A model generated the notes under the pieces. It was not told the origin of the DNA. It worked only from the letters and a program-made list of their open reading frames with translations, and made no database searches. This document shows, piece after piece, positions 9,226-17,846 of a stretch of DNA of 64,000 nt; the first letter of the stretch is position 1, and each line of letters starts with the position of its first letter. The translations under genes were made by a program, and so were the position numbers. The stretch spans positions 62,001 to 126,000 of the forward strand of contig NZ_VCQU01000013.1 of NCBI RefSeq assembly GCF_012932915.1, written 5' to 3'. The stretch is from Antrihabitans stalactiti (GTDB lineage: Bacteria > Actinomycetota > Actinomycetes > Mycobacteriales > Mycobacteriaceae).

Positions 9226-10073
9226 GCCAGCCTGGTGGGCAGAAACATGGTCGAGACCTGAGTGATCACCAGGTTCACCACCACGATCGACACGACGGAC
9301 AACACGACTGCGGCGTTGACGCTGTCGGCCACCCCGCGCGGTCCGCCTTTGGCTTCCAGTCCCCGCTGGCAGGCGATGACGACGACGAGGAACCCGAAGA
9401 TGATCGCCTTTGTCAGCGAGAGCACCACGTCGGTGACGGTGGTGAACGATCCGAACGTCTGCCAGTAGCTACCGGCGGTTACGCCTTGGGCGCCGATGGC
9501 CACGGCGTAGCCGGCGACGACCCCGACGAAGATGATCAGGATGTTGAGCAACGGTGCGACGATCACCATCGCGACCATCCGCGGAATGACCAGCCGGTGC
9601 ACCGGGCTGATCCCCATCGTTTTCATGGCGTCGATTTCCTCGCGGATCGTCCGCGCGCCGAGATCCGCCGCGATCGCCGCGGCGCCGGCTCCACCGAGCA
9701 GCAATCCAGTGGCCATCGGTGCGCCTTGTTTGATGACCCCGAGGCCGCCGGCGGCGCCGAGCAGCGAATCTGCGCCCAGTTGATGGATCAGATTTCCGAC
9801 CTGCAACGACACGATCACCCCGAACGGGACTGCCATCAGAATCGCGGGGATGGCAGTGACCGTGATCAGGTACCAGCACTGGTGCAACATTTCGCGCCAC
9901 TGGAATCTGGCGCGGACGATATCGGTTGCTGCTCCGCTGACCGACTCGAGGCCGACAGCCACTGTGCGGCCGAACGTTCGCAGGCTCGACACGAACGTCT
10001 CGGAAAAATTCTTCCGCACCACCTCGACGGGTGAGGGCGACTTACTGAGGGCAACAGGCGCAACCGACACCAT
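9222..10073 (-). CDS. yrbEA: YrbE/MlaE-type permease A of the Mce importer
   Basis: First gene of the mce operon, about 283 aa. It is an MlaE-type permease with the motif REEIDAMKTMGISP near the middle, followed by membrane segments with GVVAGYAVAIGAQG. The frame runs up to 10175, but GGAGAG seven bases before the ATG at 10073 fixes the start. It pairs with yrbEB to form the membrane channel of the importer. The 238 bp upstream hold two CTCTACCAGAT direct repeats that are probably regulatory. Confidence 0.92.
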   Translation of the reverse strand: MVSVAPVALSKSPSPVEVVRKNFSETFVSSLRTFGRTVAVGLESVSGAATDIVRARFQWREMLHQCWYLITVTAIPAILMAVPFGVIVSLQVGNLIHQLGADSLLGAAGGLGVIKQGAPMATGLLLGGAGAAAIAADLGARTIREEIDAMKTMGISPVHRLVIPRMVAMVIVAPLLNILIIFVGVVAGYAVAIGAQGVTAGSYWQTFGSFTTVTDVVLSLTKAIIFGFLVVVIACQRGLEAKGGPRGVADSVNAAVVLSVVSIVVVNLVITQVSTMFLPTRLA

Positions 10074-10200
10074 GACTCGACTCTCCACTTCGCTGCCGTT
10101 GCAGCAGCAGCAGCGCGTCACCCGGCTGGGACCTGTCCACACGCTGTGCGGGAGGAACTCACACTGTCCCAACATCGGCGACGCTGCTACTGAGCAGCCG

Positions 10201-10235
10201 CTCTACCAGATTATGTGTTGAAGGCTCTACCAGAT
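10201..10235. promoter_or_regulatory. Two CTCTACCAGAT direct repeats upstream of the mce operon
   Basis: CTCTACCAGAT occurs at 10201-10211 and again at 10225-10235, start-to-start distance 24 bp, in the 238-bp gap between yrbEA and tetR. The CTCTACC half is the same heptamer that forms the inverted repeat in the tetR/oxygenase gap at 10997-11015. I read these as half-sites for the neighbouring TetR regulator acting on the mce promoter. The second half of each dyad is poorly conserved here, so binding is inference. Confidence 0.5.
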
Positions 10236-10311
10236 GTGAGTGGATGTCAAGTGCAGTCGAGAAGGCCGTCGCACAAATGCCCGGCGAAACCCGCTTCCGT
10301 ACGTTCGCGCC

Positions 10312-10965
10312 TCAGTGGACGGAATCCGACGGGGTGGTCAGCACGCCACCGGCTTGCGTCACTGTGGTCATCAGGTTGGCCAGTGCGCCGATGAGGTCGT
10401 CGCGAGTGATGTCGAGGGTGCCGGTGAGCCACATCGTGACCGTGTCGAGCGCGCCGTTGGTGATGACCAACGCGGCAATGCGCAGGTCTGTGCCGGTGAC
10501 GACTCGGTCGCCGAGGGCTTCGGCTGCTTTCGTTTCGACGATGCGGGCAATCATCCCGACGAAGTCTTCGCGGCGTCCTCGCAGCGCGGGGGTGGCCTGC
10601 ATTTCGATCATCAATGCACGTCGGCCCGGGTTCGAGGTGACGAAATCGATGAGCGCCGACATGATCTCCACCGCCCGGCTGCTGTCGAGGGCGGCAAACC
10701 CACCGGATGCGGCGAGGCCGAACTTCAACGCCTCGGCGGCGGTGTCGTCGATCATCGCCAGCAGGAGCTCCTCACGGTTGCCGAAGCTCTCGGAAAAGTA
10801 GCGCTGGTTCAACCGGGCGCGTTTGCACACCGCGATCGCGGAGATGGACTCCATCCCGTTTTCGCCGATCAGCTCGAGGGCGGCCTCGATCAGCGCCTCG
10901 CGTCGGCGCGCCTGCCGTTGCTGCAGCGTCGACCCGGCATAGGTCCGATTCGGGGATCCCGTCAT
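10312..10965 (-). CDS. TetR family transcriptional regulator next to the mce operon
   Basis: This 217-aa regulator has the TetR helix-turn-helix at about residues 22-68 (RREALIEAALELIGENGMES, then AIAVCKRARLNQRYFSESFG) and a C-terminal ligand/dimer domain. It is divergent from the MpaB-type oxygenase gene and lies upstream of yrbEA on the same strand. The 112-bp divergent gap contains the dyad CTCTACC-N5-GGTAGAG, likely its own operator. The ligand is unknown, but control of lipid import and oxidation fits the neighbours. The ATG has no strong ribosome binding site, so the mRNA may have a very short leader. Confidence 0.9.
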   Translation of the reverse strand: MTGSPNRTYAGSTLQQRQARRREALIEAALELIGENGMESISAIAVCKRARLNQRYFSESFGNREELLLAMIDDTAAEALKFGLAASGGFAALDSSRAVEIMSALIDFVTSNPGRRALMIEMQATPALRGRREDFVGMIARIVETKAAEALGDRVVTGTDLRIAALVITNGALDTVTMWLTGTLDITRDDLIGALANLMTTVTQAGGVLTTPSDSVH

Positions 10966-10996
10966 TACGACAGTGTCGCAGGTTCGGGGTTGACTT

Positions 10997-11015
10997 CTCT
11001 ACCCATGTGGTAGAG
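10997..11015. promoter_or_regulatory. Predicted TetR operator: CTCTACC-N5-GGTAGAG dyad
   Basis: A perfect 7-bp inverted repeat with a 5-bp spacer lies between the divergent tetR (start 10965) and oxygenase (start 11078) genes. A further GGTAGAG half-site sits at 11034-11040, nearer the oxygenase start. The size and position are typical of TetR-family operators that control both divergent genes. The same heptamer recurs in front of yrbEA. Confidence 0.6.
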
Positions 11016-11077
11016 CCTACAACTACATTTTTTGGTAGAGGGAACAACCAAACCTACGATTCGAAAGACGGGGCGCA

Positions 11078-12535
11078 ATGACGCGTGCAGACGAGCAGTC
11101 CACGGACCTGGTATCGCCGGACACGGCGACGGGCGCGGTGACACCCGACCGCCATCGCTACGAGTACTACTACCGACCCGGCATGGAGCCGAGGCCGCTG
11201 CCGGCGCGTGCGGCGCCGTCGCCGGCGTGGCTGCCGGTGCGGCGATTTCTCGCCGGGCAGTGGGTGGACCACGAAATCGGGCTGACCCCCCACGAGACGC
11301 CCATGACACGGCTACTGGCCGATCATCTATGGCAGGGCGACGAGCTGATGGACTCGGTGGTGCTGATGTTCCGTCGCGTCGGGCCTGCACAGGGGCGACA
11401 AATGCTCGATCAGGCACTCGATCACGGCATCGACACGGTGGTCGACCCACCGGCGGAACTGGTGGCCTTGTTCGACCAACTCGACAACCCGCCGCCATGG
11501 CACGACCCTGCCGAGTGGGAGCGCGGCCGAATCACCTGGCGCAGCTCCTCGCTGCTGGCCAAGTTCGGCATGCTCGCCATCGACGGCGCCTACACCACCA
11601 TGGGCGACGATGTGTCCACGGCGACCGGATCGACCGGCTGGTTCGCCCAGAACAGCATGATCCGCGGCCGAGATTCTGTCGCCTGGTTCGCCAGCCTGGC
11701 ACTACCCGGCTCGATGGACCGATTCGCCGAGCCCTTCAAGAACACCGTCCGGGTCCGGTTGATGCATTCACAAGTTCGGTTCGGGATCCGCCAATCCTGG
11801 GACACCGATACCTTCGGCAGGCGTGCGGACCCGATCTCGAACTCAGCCATGGCGGGCGGACTCGGGGCGTTCGGACTCAGCCCCCTGGTCATCGACCGAC
11901 GCCTCGGGCGCAAGATCAGCGAGCAAGACTTGGACGAGGTCACCAAATTCTTCGCCTACATCCTCTACATCTTCGGCGTCTCCGACGAGATTCTCGCCAA
12001 GAACGTACGCGACGCCATGGCGAACACCGAGTACATCGCGTCCCTGGGCGGCCGGGGAAAGACCGAATATTCCGCCGAGCTCAACGGTGCTTTTCACCAA
12101 CTGCTGTCGGATCTACCGCGGGTGCTGTTGGGGCCGCGCGGTGGCAAGCTGGTCGAACTCGCCGTGCTGCCGCTGTTCTGGGGATTCTTCAACTACCTGG
12201 TGGGTGAGCAATTGCTGCAGGAGGTGCTGCGTGCCCGTCCCAGCGGGGAAATGGGAGCCACTCGGCTGAAGATCATGACAGTGCTCGGAACCGGAGCCGC
12301 GGCTATAGGAGCCAGGACTCTCGGGTTCCTGGACCGGCTACCGGGAGCAACCAGACGCAGGGAGCGTGCTGCTGCGCAAGGCGACCGTGCGCTCAACGTC
12401 ACGCTGAAGCTCCTCGCGGTCGCACTCGAACGACACGATGCCGAATCCCGGGCCGCGGCGTCGATCGAACCGGACTTCTCCGGCCACGACTACACCAACT
12501 CTGCGGCAAACGGCACCTTCGCCACAATCAGCTGA
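11078..12535 (+). CDS. MpaB-type oxygenase (DUF2236, latex-clearing-protein-like)
   Basis: This 485-aa protein resembles the DUF2236 superfamily, b-type heme oxygenases that include rubber oxygenase Lcp and mycophenolic-acid MpaB. Visible family features are the helical GMLAIDGAYTTMGDDVSTATGSTGWF region, NTVRVRLMHSQVRFGIRQ with the conserved R and H (about residues 227-244), and ISEQDLDEVTKFFAYILYIFGV. The family cleaves C=C bonds or oxidises hydrophobic chains. It is followed 21 bp later by a ferredoxin and then a flavin monooxygenase, all on the plus strand. The physiological substrate is not known; a link to lipid taken up by the mce system is inference. Confidence 0.8.
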   Translation: MTRADEQSTDLVSPDTATGAVTPDRHRYEYYYRPGMEPRPLPARAAPSPAWLPVRRFLAGQWVDHEIGLTPHETPMTRLLADHLWQGDELMDSVVLMFRRVGPAQGRQMLDQALDHGIDTVVDPPAELVALFDQLDNPPPWHDPAEWERGRITWRSSSLLAKFGMLAIDGAYTTMGDDVSTATGSTGWFAQNSMIRGRDSVAWFASLALPGSMDRFAEPFKNTVRVRLMHSQVRFGIRQSWDTDTFGRRADPISNSAMAGGLGAFGLSPLVIDRRLGRKISEQDLDEVTKFFAYILYIFGVSDEILAKNVRDAMANTEYIASLGGRGKTEYSAELNGAFHQLLSDLPRVLLGPRGGKLVELAVLPLFWGFFNYLVGEQLLQEVLRARPSGEMGATRLKIMTVLGTGAAAIGARTLGFLDRLPGATRRRERAAAQGDRALNVTLKLLAVALERHDAESRAAASIEPDFSGHDYTNSAANGTFATIS

Positions 12536-12556
12536 CCGATCCGGGAAACATCGGAA

Positions 12557-12946
12557 GTGCTGTCTTCACTATGGTCCCGCGTGTCGACGCGCCGGCAGTC
12601 GCCTCGTTCGTCAACGCGGCCGAGCGCGCCCGCCGGAACACAACCCAGTCCCGGCGGCGCCCGCTCGGGGGCTCGCAGTTTCGAGGTCGAACTCCGTAAT
12701 TCCGGTGTGGTCGTCCAGGTGCCCGCCGGGACGTCGATCCTGGACGCGATCACACGGCACGGTGTCCTCGCTCCTTCGCATTGTCGACGCGGCGTCTGCG
12801 GCACCTGCCAAACCACCGTCCTCACCGGCGAGATCGATCACCGCGATCTCGTCCTGACGACAGAACAACGAGCACGAGGCAACGCCATGATGATCTGCGT
12901 GTCCCGGGCCGCACCCGGATGTGACCGCATCGTTCTCGATTTATGA
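12557..12946 (+). CDS. Plant-type [2Fe-2S] ferredoxin
   Basis: This small electron carrier of up to 129 aa has the cluster motif HCRRGVCGTCQ (about residues 76-86) and a distal Cys in MMICVSRA, giving the C-X4-C-X2-C...C ligand set. The first 40 residues are basic, low-complexity and not part of the fold. The GTG at 12557 is the longest start and a GTG at 12581 is equally likely. It resembles the C-terminal ferredoxin domain of phthalate-dioxygenase-type reductases, but no flavin domain is attached. It probably supplies electrons to a neighbouring oxygenase. Confidence 0.85.
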   Translation: MLSSLWSRVSTRRQSPRSSTRPSAPAGTQPSPGGARSGARSFEVELRNSGVVVQVPAGTSILDAITRHGVLAPSHCRRGVCGTCQTTVLTGEIDHRDLVLTTEQRARGNAMMICVSRAAPGCDRIVLDL

Positions 12947-12997
12947 ACCCGGCGAACGCCTTTCGGTGACCAGCCTGCTACCACGCATAGGAAATCA

Positions 12998-14623
12998 ATG
13001 ACACAACGCACGAGAACGAGCCCCACACAGGTTGCTCCCACACAGCGCCCACCGGACCATCACGTGGTGATCATCGGCGCAGGGCTCAGCGGCATCGGAA
13101 CCGCAATCGAGCTGCAACGCAACGGCATACACGACATCGTGCTGCTCGAACGCGCCTCCGACATCGGCGGCACCTGGCGGGACAACACCTACCCCGGTGT
13201 GGGAGTCGACATTCCCGCCCATGCCTATCAATTCTCCTACGAGATGAACCCGGAATGGTCGCGTGTCTTCGCCAAAGGCCACGAAGTCAAGACCTACATC
13301 GATCACCTCGCCGACCACTACGGCCTGCGCGCCTCGATCCGATTGAACCGCGACGTGACCAACAGACAGTGGGACGAAGCCGCTCACCTCTGGCGGCTCA
13401 CGGTTTCCGGGCGCGAGATCACGGCGCGATATGTCATCAGCGCGGTCGGCTGCTTCCCGGAACCGAAACCGCCCACCATCGAGGGCCTCGACGAGTTCAC
13501 CGGCCCGATCCTGCGCTCCGCCTCCTGGGATCACAGCATCCCGCTCGACGGCAAACGGGTGGCCGTCGTCGGCACCGGCGCGAGTGCAGTGCAGCTCGTT
13601 CCCGAAATCGCGCCGCTGGTGGCCCATTTGGACGTCTATCAACGCACGCCGATCTGGATCGCTCCCAAACTGGACTTCCCGGTCCCCGAACTCGTCAAGA
13701 CCCTGTTCCGTCGGATTCCGATGACCGAGCGCGCGACCTGGACACTATCCACCGAGGCCGTCGAAGCCTTTCTGATCGGATTCGGCCTCAGCCAAGCCCG
13801 TACCAAGCACGTCCTCCGTCCGGGCAGCCGGCTGATGCGCGACATCTGGTACCGATTGCAGGTCGCCGACGACCGGACCCGCCGCGCGCTCACACCCACC
13901 TACGACTTCGGCTGCAAACGCCCCGCGGTGTCCAACACCTATCTGTCGACATTCAATCGCGGCAACGTCGACCTGGTCACCGACCCGATCGAACGCGTCT
14001 CCGCGACCGGAATCGTCACGACCGACGGAGTCCATCGCCCCGCCGACGTTCTTGTGCTCGCCACCGGCTTCCGCACCGCAACCGACCCGGAGGTCTACCG
14101 GCGCACACCGCTGCGCGGTCGCGACGGGTTCGACCTCGCCGACTACTTCGCCAACAACCGCGCCCGCTCCTACGAAGGCATCGCGATTCCGGGACTGCCG
14201 AACTACTTCATGGTGTTCGGACCCTACGGCTGGGTCGGCGGCACCTGGCACCAACTCGTCGAAACCGCCTCGACCCACATCGCCCGCGTCCTCACAGAAG
14301 CCCAACAACGCGGTGCCACCGCCGTCGAAGTCCGCGAGCACGCAGCCGACACCTGGACACGATGGGCCGCCGATCGGATGACCCACTCGGTTTGGGCACC
14401 CGGAAGCTGCCAAACAGCCAACAGCTACTACTTCGACCAGTTCGGTGAAAACACCTTCCTGCGTCCGGCCACCGCACGCCACGCACGCACCTCCGCGCAC
14501 ACCTTCGCCCTCGACGACTACCAATTCGAATGCACAAAAGCACCGTCGAAGTCATCACGTCCGAAGGATGGCTGCGCACCGGCGATATCGGCCGCCTCGA
14601 CGACACCGGCCACCGCTACGTAG
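12998..14623 (+). CDS. Flavin-containing monooxygenase of the Baeyer-Villiger type, altered fingerprint and run-on C-terminus
   Basis: FAD site GAGLSGIGTAIEL (about residues 28-40) and NADPH site VVGTGASAVQLVPE (about 189-202) frame a type I BVMO-like fold, with DIGGTWRDNTYPGVGVDIP typical of the family. The fingerprint F-x-G-x3-H-x3-W reads FTGPILRSASW, so the key His is Arg (residue 173, codon 13514-13516). The protein should end near residue 510 (DDYQFE). It reads on for about 30 unrelated residues into the remnant of an acyl-CoA ligase, consistent with a deletion that removed its own stop. The start is supported by AGGAAA three bases before ATG. Substrate unknown. Confidence 0.82.
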   Translation: MTQRTRTSPTQVAPTQRPPDHHVVIIGAGLSGIGTAIELQRNGIHDIVLLERASDIGGTWRDNTYPGVGVDIPAHAYQFSYEMNPEWSRVFAKGHEVKTYIDHLADHYGLRASIRLNRDVTNRQWDEAAHLWRLTVSGREITARYVISAVGCFPEPKPPTIEGLDEFTGPILRSASWDHSIPLDGKRVAVVGTGASAVQLVPEIAPLVAHLDVYQRTPIWIAPKLDFPVPELVKTLFRRIPMTERATWTLSTEAVEAFLIGFGLSQARTKHVLRPGSRLMRDIWYRLQVADDRTRRALTPTYDFGCKRPAVSNTYLSTFNRGNVDLVTDPIERVSATGIVTTDGVHRPADVLVLATGFRTATDPEVYRRTPLRGRDGFDLADYFANNRARSYEGIAIPGLPNYFMVFGPYGWVGGTWHQLVETASTHIARVLTEAQQRGATAVEVREHAADTWTRWAADRMTHSVWAPGSCQTANSYYFDQFGENTFLRPATARHARTSAHTFALDDYQFECTKAPSKSSRPKDGCAPAISAASTTPATAT

Positions 14624-14965
14624 AGGACCGCATCAAGGACATGATTACGACGCGATGGCGAAACGTCCGCGGCCCGGAGCGAACGCGTCCTGCTCGCACA
14701 TCCAGCCGTGCTCGACGCCGCGACAACCAGTGGGCCGGACAAGAATCGGGGCGAGTCCGTCAAGGCGCTCGCCAGGTCATCGTGGACGCCCCAGACGGCC
14801 CCGCGCAGCGACATGGTGGTCGATATTCTCGCCCACACGCGTGCTCGCCTCGCCGCCTACGAAGTTCCGCCGGTCGATCCGGTCGCGATGACCCACGCAG
14901 CGAGGCGAAGATTCTCAAAAAGCATCTGCGAGAACCATATTGGGATGCCCGGACGCCCGCGCGGG
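14562..14965 (+). pseudogene. Decayed C-terminal remnant of an acyl-CoA ligase (FadD type)
   Basis: Three pieces in two frames match the C-terminal domain of AMP-dependent acyl-CoA ligases. They are EGWLRTGDIGRLDDTGHRYV...DRIKDMI from 14562, VLLAHPAVLDAA..GPDKNRGESVKAL from about 14688, LAHTRARLAAYEVP near 14830, and, back in the first frame, AKILKKHLREPYWDAR near 14905. The N-terminal adenylation core is absent. At least two frameshifts are needed, so this is not a working gene. It abuts the monooxygenase without a gap and explains the latter's odd tail. Confidence 0.8.
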
Positions 14966-15028
14966 GTCTGCGACCCCCTATCGCGCGGTCGAGTCACTCA
15001 TTCCGTTGAGTTGCGAGGAGGCAGCGTC

Positions 15029-15298
15029 ATTGAGTTCTTTGTTCTAATCGCCGCCATACCGGCCTTCGCCGGGCTCGGAGTACTGACGATCGTGATCCTA
15101 TTTTGGTTCGAGATACGTCGGATTGACCCAGCCCCCGGCGCGGTTAGGCCAGTCAGAAAGACGAGATCCGCTGGGGAGCACGGCACAGACGATCAGGGAA
15201 CTTGCCGTCATCACGGGCGATGGTTCGACGAATACGGCCGACAGTCCGAGTCGCGGGCGCTGATCGGCAGATCCTGCCGCCACTGCAGTGCCGGATAG
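15029..15298 (+). CDS. Possible small membrane protein with a non-standard ATT start
   Basis: A perfect GAGGAGG (15015-15021) stands 7 bases before an ATT codon that opens a frame of 89 codons. The first 30 residues (IEFFVLIAAIPAFAGLGVLTIVILFWFEIRR) are one clear transmembrane segment followed by basic residues; the rest is low-complexity and unconvincing. An in-frame TTG at 15011 is an alternative start but lies inside the ribosome-binding motif. It sits between a pseudogene and a transposon, so it may itself be a remnant. Confidence 0.3.
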   Translation: MEFFVLIAAIPAFAGLGVLTIVILFWFEIRRIDPAPGAVRPVRKTRSAGEHGTDDQGTCRHHGRWFDEYGRQSESRALIGRSCRHCSAG

Positions 15299-15722
15299 TA
15301 CCGGTCGCGGTCGAAATCGCAGAGATGCGAATAACTACCTTGCAATAGTTTTGTTGCGGCACAATGGCTTTTGCATTTCGTCCGTAACCGTAGGCATGTC
15401 GTCTGTGCACACCACTTCGGACATCTGTGCAGATGGCTTCTGACATCCACAGCAGAAGTGCGCCAGCTTCGTCTCATTTGACTGGTACTTCTGATCATTT
15501 CAACATCCTCTGGACCGGATAACCCGACGGGTTCGCCTCGGTCTCCCGGTTGCAGCGGGCGACACGGTCCTCACCGACCCTCTTATCCGTTGATTTCTCG
15601 GCGCCTGGACCCGTCACCCCTACCTACGGGACTTTGGCGACGGCAACAGACCGCTGCGAAATCACCCCGCGTCGTAGCACGGGTTCTCGATGGGCGACTG
15701 TGAGACCTTTTCGTCGGTCGAT
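15299..15722. other. Gene-free stretch downstream of the Tn554-like recombinases
   Basis: No convincing coding frame, RNA gene or repeat was seen in these 424 bases. Open frames here are short and have no ribosome binding sites or recognisable motifs. The Tn554-type third gene (tnpC) would be expected here, downstream of tnpB, and is not visible. The left end of the mobile element probably lies in this stretch, but without terminal repeats it cannot be placed. Confidence 0.5.
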
Positions 15723-17846
15723 TCAAACCGGCGTGGACCCCGGCTCGGCAAACTCGTCTAGTTCGTCGAGCAGATGTTGTAGCCGTCGGCGTGTCGCCTG
15801 GTGACGTTCGATCTCGCGGTCCCAGCCACGCTCTCGCGCGTCCTCGACGAGCTTGGTCTCGGTGGCCAGTCGCGAACGGATGCGCGGGGCATATTCGCTG
15901 CTGGTGAGGAATTTCGGACAGGTGAGCACGAGATCGCATTCACACGGCCCCTCGGCCGGCAGGCGCAGGCAGTGCCCGAGCTCTAGTTCGGTCTTCAGGA
16001 AGTTGGTTTGCAACCAGTGCACGGTCTTGTCGTCGAGCTTGTCGTGCAGTAGCGCGTCAGCGGCCGGACCGGCGATGCGGTTACCGGCAGTGAGGGCGGC
16101 CTCGTACTGACGACGGACCGCGGGATCGGAAATGCGGCTGTAGATCAGCGACATCGCCGCACTGCGGTGACCGAGGATCGCCATGATCGTCTGGATGCGC
16201 GCGCCGCCCTCGGCGAGCTGCGTGCCGACCGTGTGGCGGAATCGGTGCGCACTCACTAGCGCATTCCCGTCGGTGTCGACCAGCCCCGCGGTGGTGCACG
16301 CAGTGCGGAACGCCTCGTCGAACAGCGTTTTCGGTGACAACAGCTTGCCGCGCCGGACGAACACGTAGTCCACGACACGATCGGCGCAATCGTCGTAGCG
16401 GGCGGCGGCGCGGTGGGCACGGGCCAGATCGATCGCGTGCTGCAGCGCGGCCGCGGCGTCCGGATGCAGCGGGATGACCCGCTCGGTGTAGCCCTTGCCA
16501 ACCGGGATCCGCAGCCGCGGATGCCCGTCGGGGTAGCTGTCGAGGCAATCGCAGGTCAGTCGCCGCACCTCGTCGCGGCGGGCACCCGACCAGCGCAGCA
16601 CCAACATCGCGGCGCGCTGCAACGGATCGGTCAGCTGTCCCACCGCGTTCATGAGGACGTCGAGCTCATGATCTGGAAGGTAGCGCGGTACCGACTCGGG
16701 TCGTCGCGGTGTGTCCCGACCGGTCAGCAACGGCCGACCGGGGACGTCATTCCAGCCCCAGACAGCTGTTTCGCGGCAGAACGCGTTGATTATGTTGAGC
16801 TCGTACTTGACCTGGCTGCTGGACAGCGGCTGACGGGTTCTCGTGCTCAGGCAGGTGGGAAGCCACTGCATGTACCCCTCGATCAGCTTGCGATCCAATT
16901 GCGCCAGATTCGTCACCTCAGGGTGCTCGTCGGCAAGCCAGACCACCAAGCGCCGCAATGCATTCCGGGTAAGTCGTACCGTCTGTTTTCGGTCCAATCC
17001 GGCGTCGAGCCGCAATGCGAGGTAGCGTTCGACCACGTTGGCGATCGGCGACGGACACCGAACTTGCAGCAGATGCAGCGTCGACGCCCTGGGTGCCCTG
17101 GTGCCTTTGCGCGGCGGCGTCTCGACCTGGCCGACGTTGAACAACAGCGTGTGCGCGGCATGCACCTTGGCGAGGTGCTGAGCTTGAAACCGCGCCGCCG
17201 CGGCGCCGTCGACGTTCCAGCCGGACTGGTGAGCGAACAAGTCACGCCGCAACACGGTGAAGTCGTCGCGGGCCGCGAAATCGCGCACCGCCGCACCTAA
17301 TTCGAATAGATCGTCGTCGGTGATCGCCGTCAGGTCGGCGTCGCCGCGGTGCAAACACAACCGGCCCAGTGCCCACATGAGGTGCTCGTGCGCCTTGGTC
17401 CGCGAGTAACCCAACTCGTCGAGCCGGTCCACCCAACGGTCGAACAGCGCGGAATCTACCCCGAGCCTGTCCCCACCGCCTCGTGGGTCGAACAGGCGCC
17501 CATACTTGCGGCCCAACAGGTAGCTGTAATCGAGCCCGATGCCCTTAACCATCGACAGATACACCAGGTAGGCGCTGGCGCGATGGGAATCGGTGCGGCC
17601 GTTGCTGCGTAGCGGCGCGGCACCTGCGTAGCCGAGGCGGTCCACCAGTGGCGCGGCGAACCATGCCTCCAGATCGGGCCACTGCTCGGTGAATCGACGA
17701 TATGCGCACATCCGCCAGTACCGCGTCGTGGCGGCCGGGACATGCTGGCGAACCCATGCCTGGTACTCGCGCTCGCTGACGTGGCGACGTAACGCGAAAG
17801 TCGGAATCGCTTGTGGCGCTATCGATTGCGGCGCCGGTGCGGTCAC
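15723..17846 (-). CDS. Tyrosine recombinase, Tn554 TnpB-like
   Basis: Site-specific recombinase of about 707 aa, much longer than phage integrases but close to TnpB of Tn554 (630 aa). The C-terminal half holds the catalytic set: Arg in WSGARRDEVRRL, Lys in PVGKGYTERVIPL, HRFRHTVG (H-x-x-R), LGHRSAAMSLIYSR (His and nucleophilic Tyr). After the catalytic domain comes a Cys-rich stretch (GPCECDLVLTCPKF) and a charged helix, also seen in Tn554-type TnpB. The frame is open to 17981, but the GTG at 17846 overlaps the stop of the preceding recombinase by four bases and is the likely start. Both genes look intact. Confidence 0.85.
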   Translation of the reverse strand: MTAPAPQSIAPQAIPTFALRRHVSEREYQAWVRQHVPAATTRYWRMCAYRRFTEQWPDLEAWFAAPLVDRLGYAGAAPLRSNGRTDSHRASAYLVYLSMVKGIGLDYSYLLGRKYGRLFDPRGGGDRLGVDSALFDRWVDRLDELGYSRTKAHEHLMWALGRLCLHRGDADLTAITDDDLFELGAAVRDFAARDDFTVLRRDLFAHQSGWNVDGAAAARFQAQHLAKVHAAHTLLFNVGQVETPPRKGTRAPRASTLHLLQVRCPSPIANVVERYLALRLDAGLDRKQTVRLTRNALRRLVVWLADEHPEVTNLAQLDRKLIEGYMQWLPTCLSTRTRQPLSSSQVKYELNIINAFCRETAVWGWNDVPGRPLLTGRDTPRRPESVPRYLPDHELDVLMNAVGQLTDPLQRAAMLVLRWSGARRDEVRRLTCDCLDSYPDGHPRLRIPVGKGYTERVIPLHPDAAAALQHAIDLARAHRAAARYDDCADRVVDYVFVRRGKLLSPKTLFDEAFRTACTTAGLVDTDGNALVSAHRFRHTVGTQLAEGGARIQTIMAILGHRSAAMSLIYSRISDPAVRRQYEAALTAGNRIAGPAADALLHDKLDDKTVHWLQTNFLKTELELGHCLRLPAEGPCECDLVLTCPKFLTSSEYAPRIRSRLATETKLVEDARERGWDREIERHQATRRRLQHLLDELDEFAEPGSTPV

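Noticed and set aside
15583-15939. 118-residue minus-strand frame as the missing tnpC
   Set aside because: It overlaps the end of tnpB out of frame, is Arg-rich, and shows none of the helical pattern expected of TnpC.
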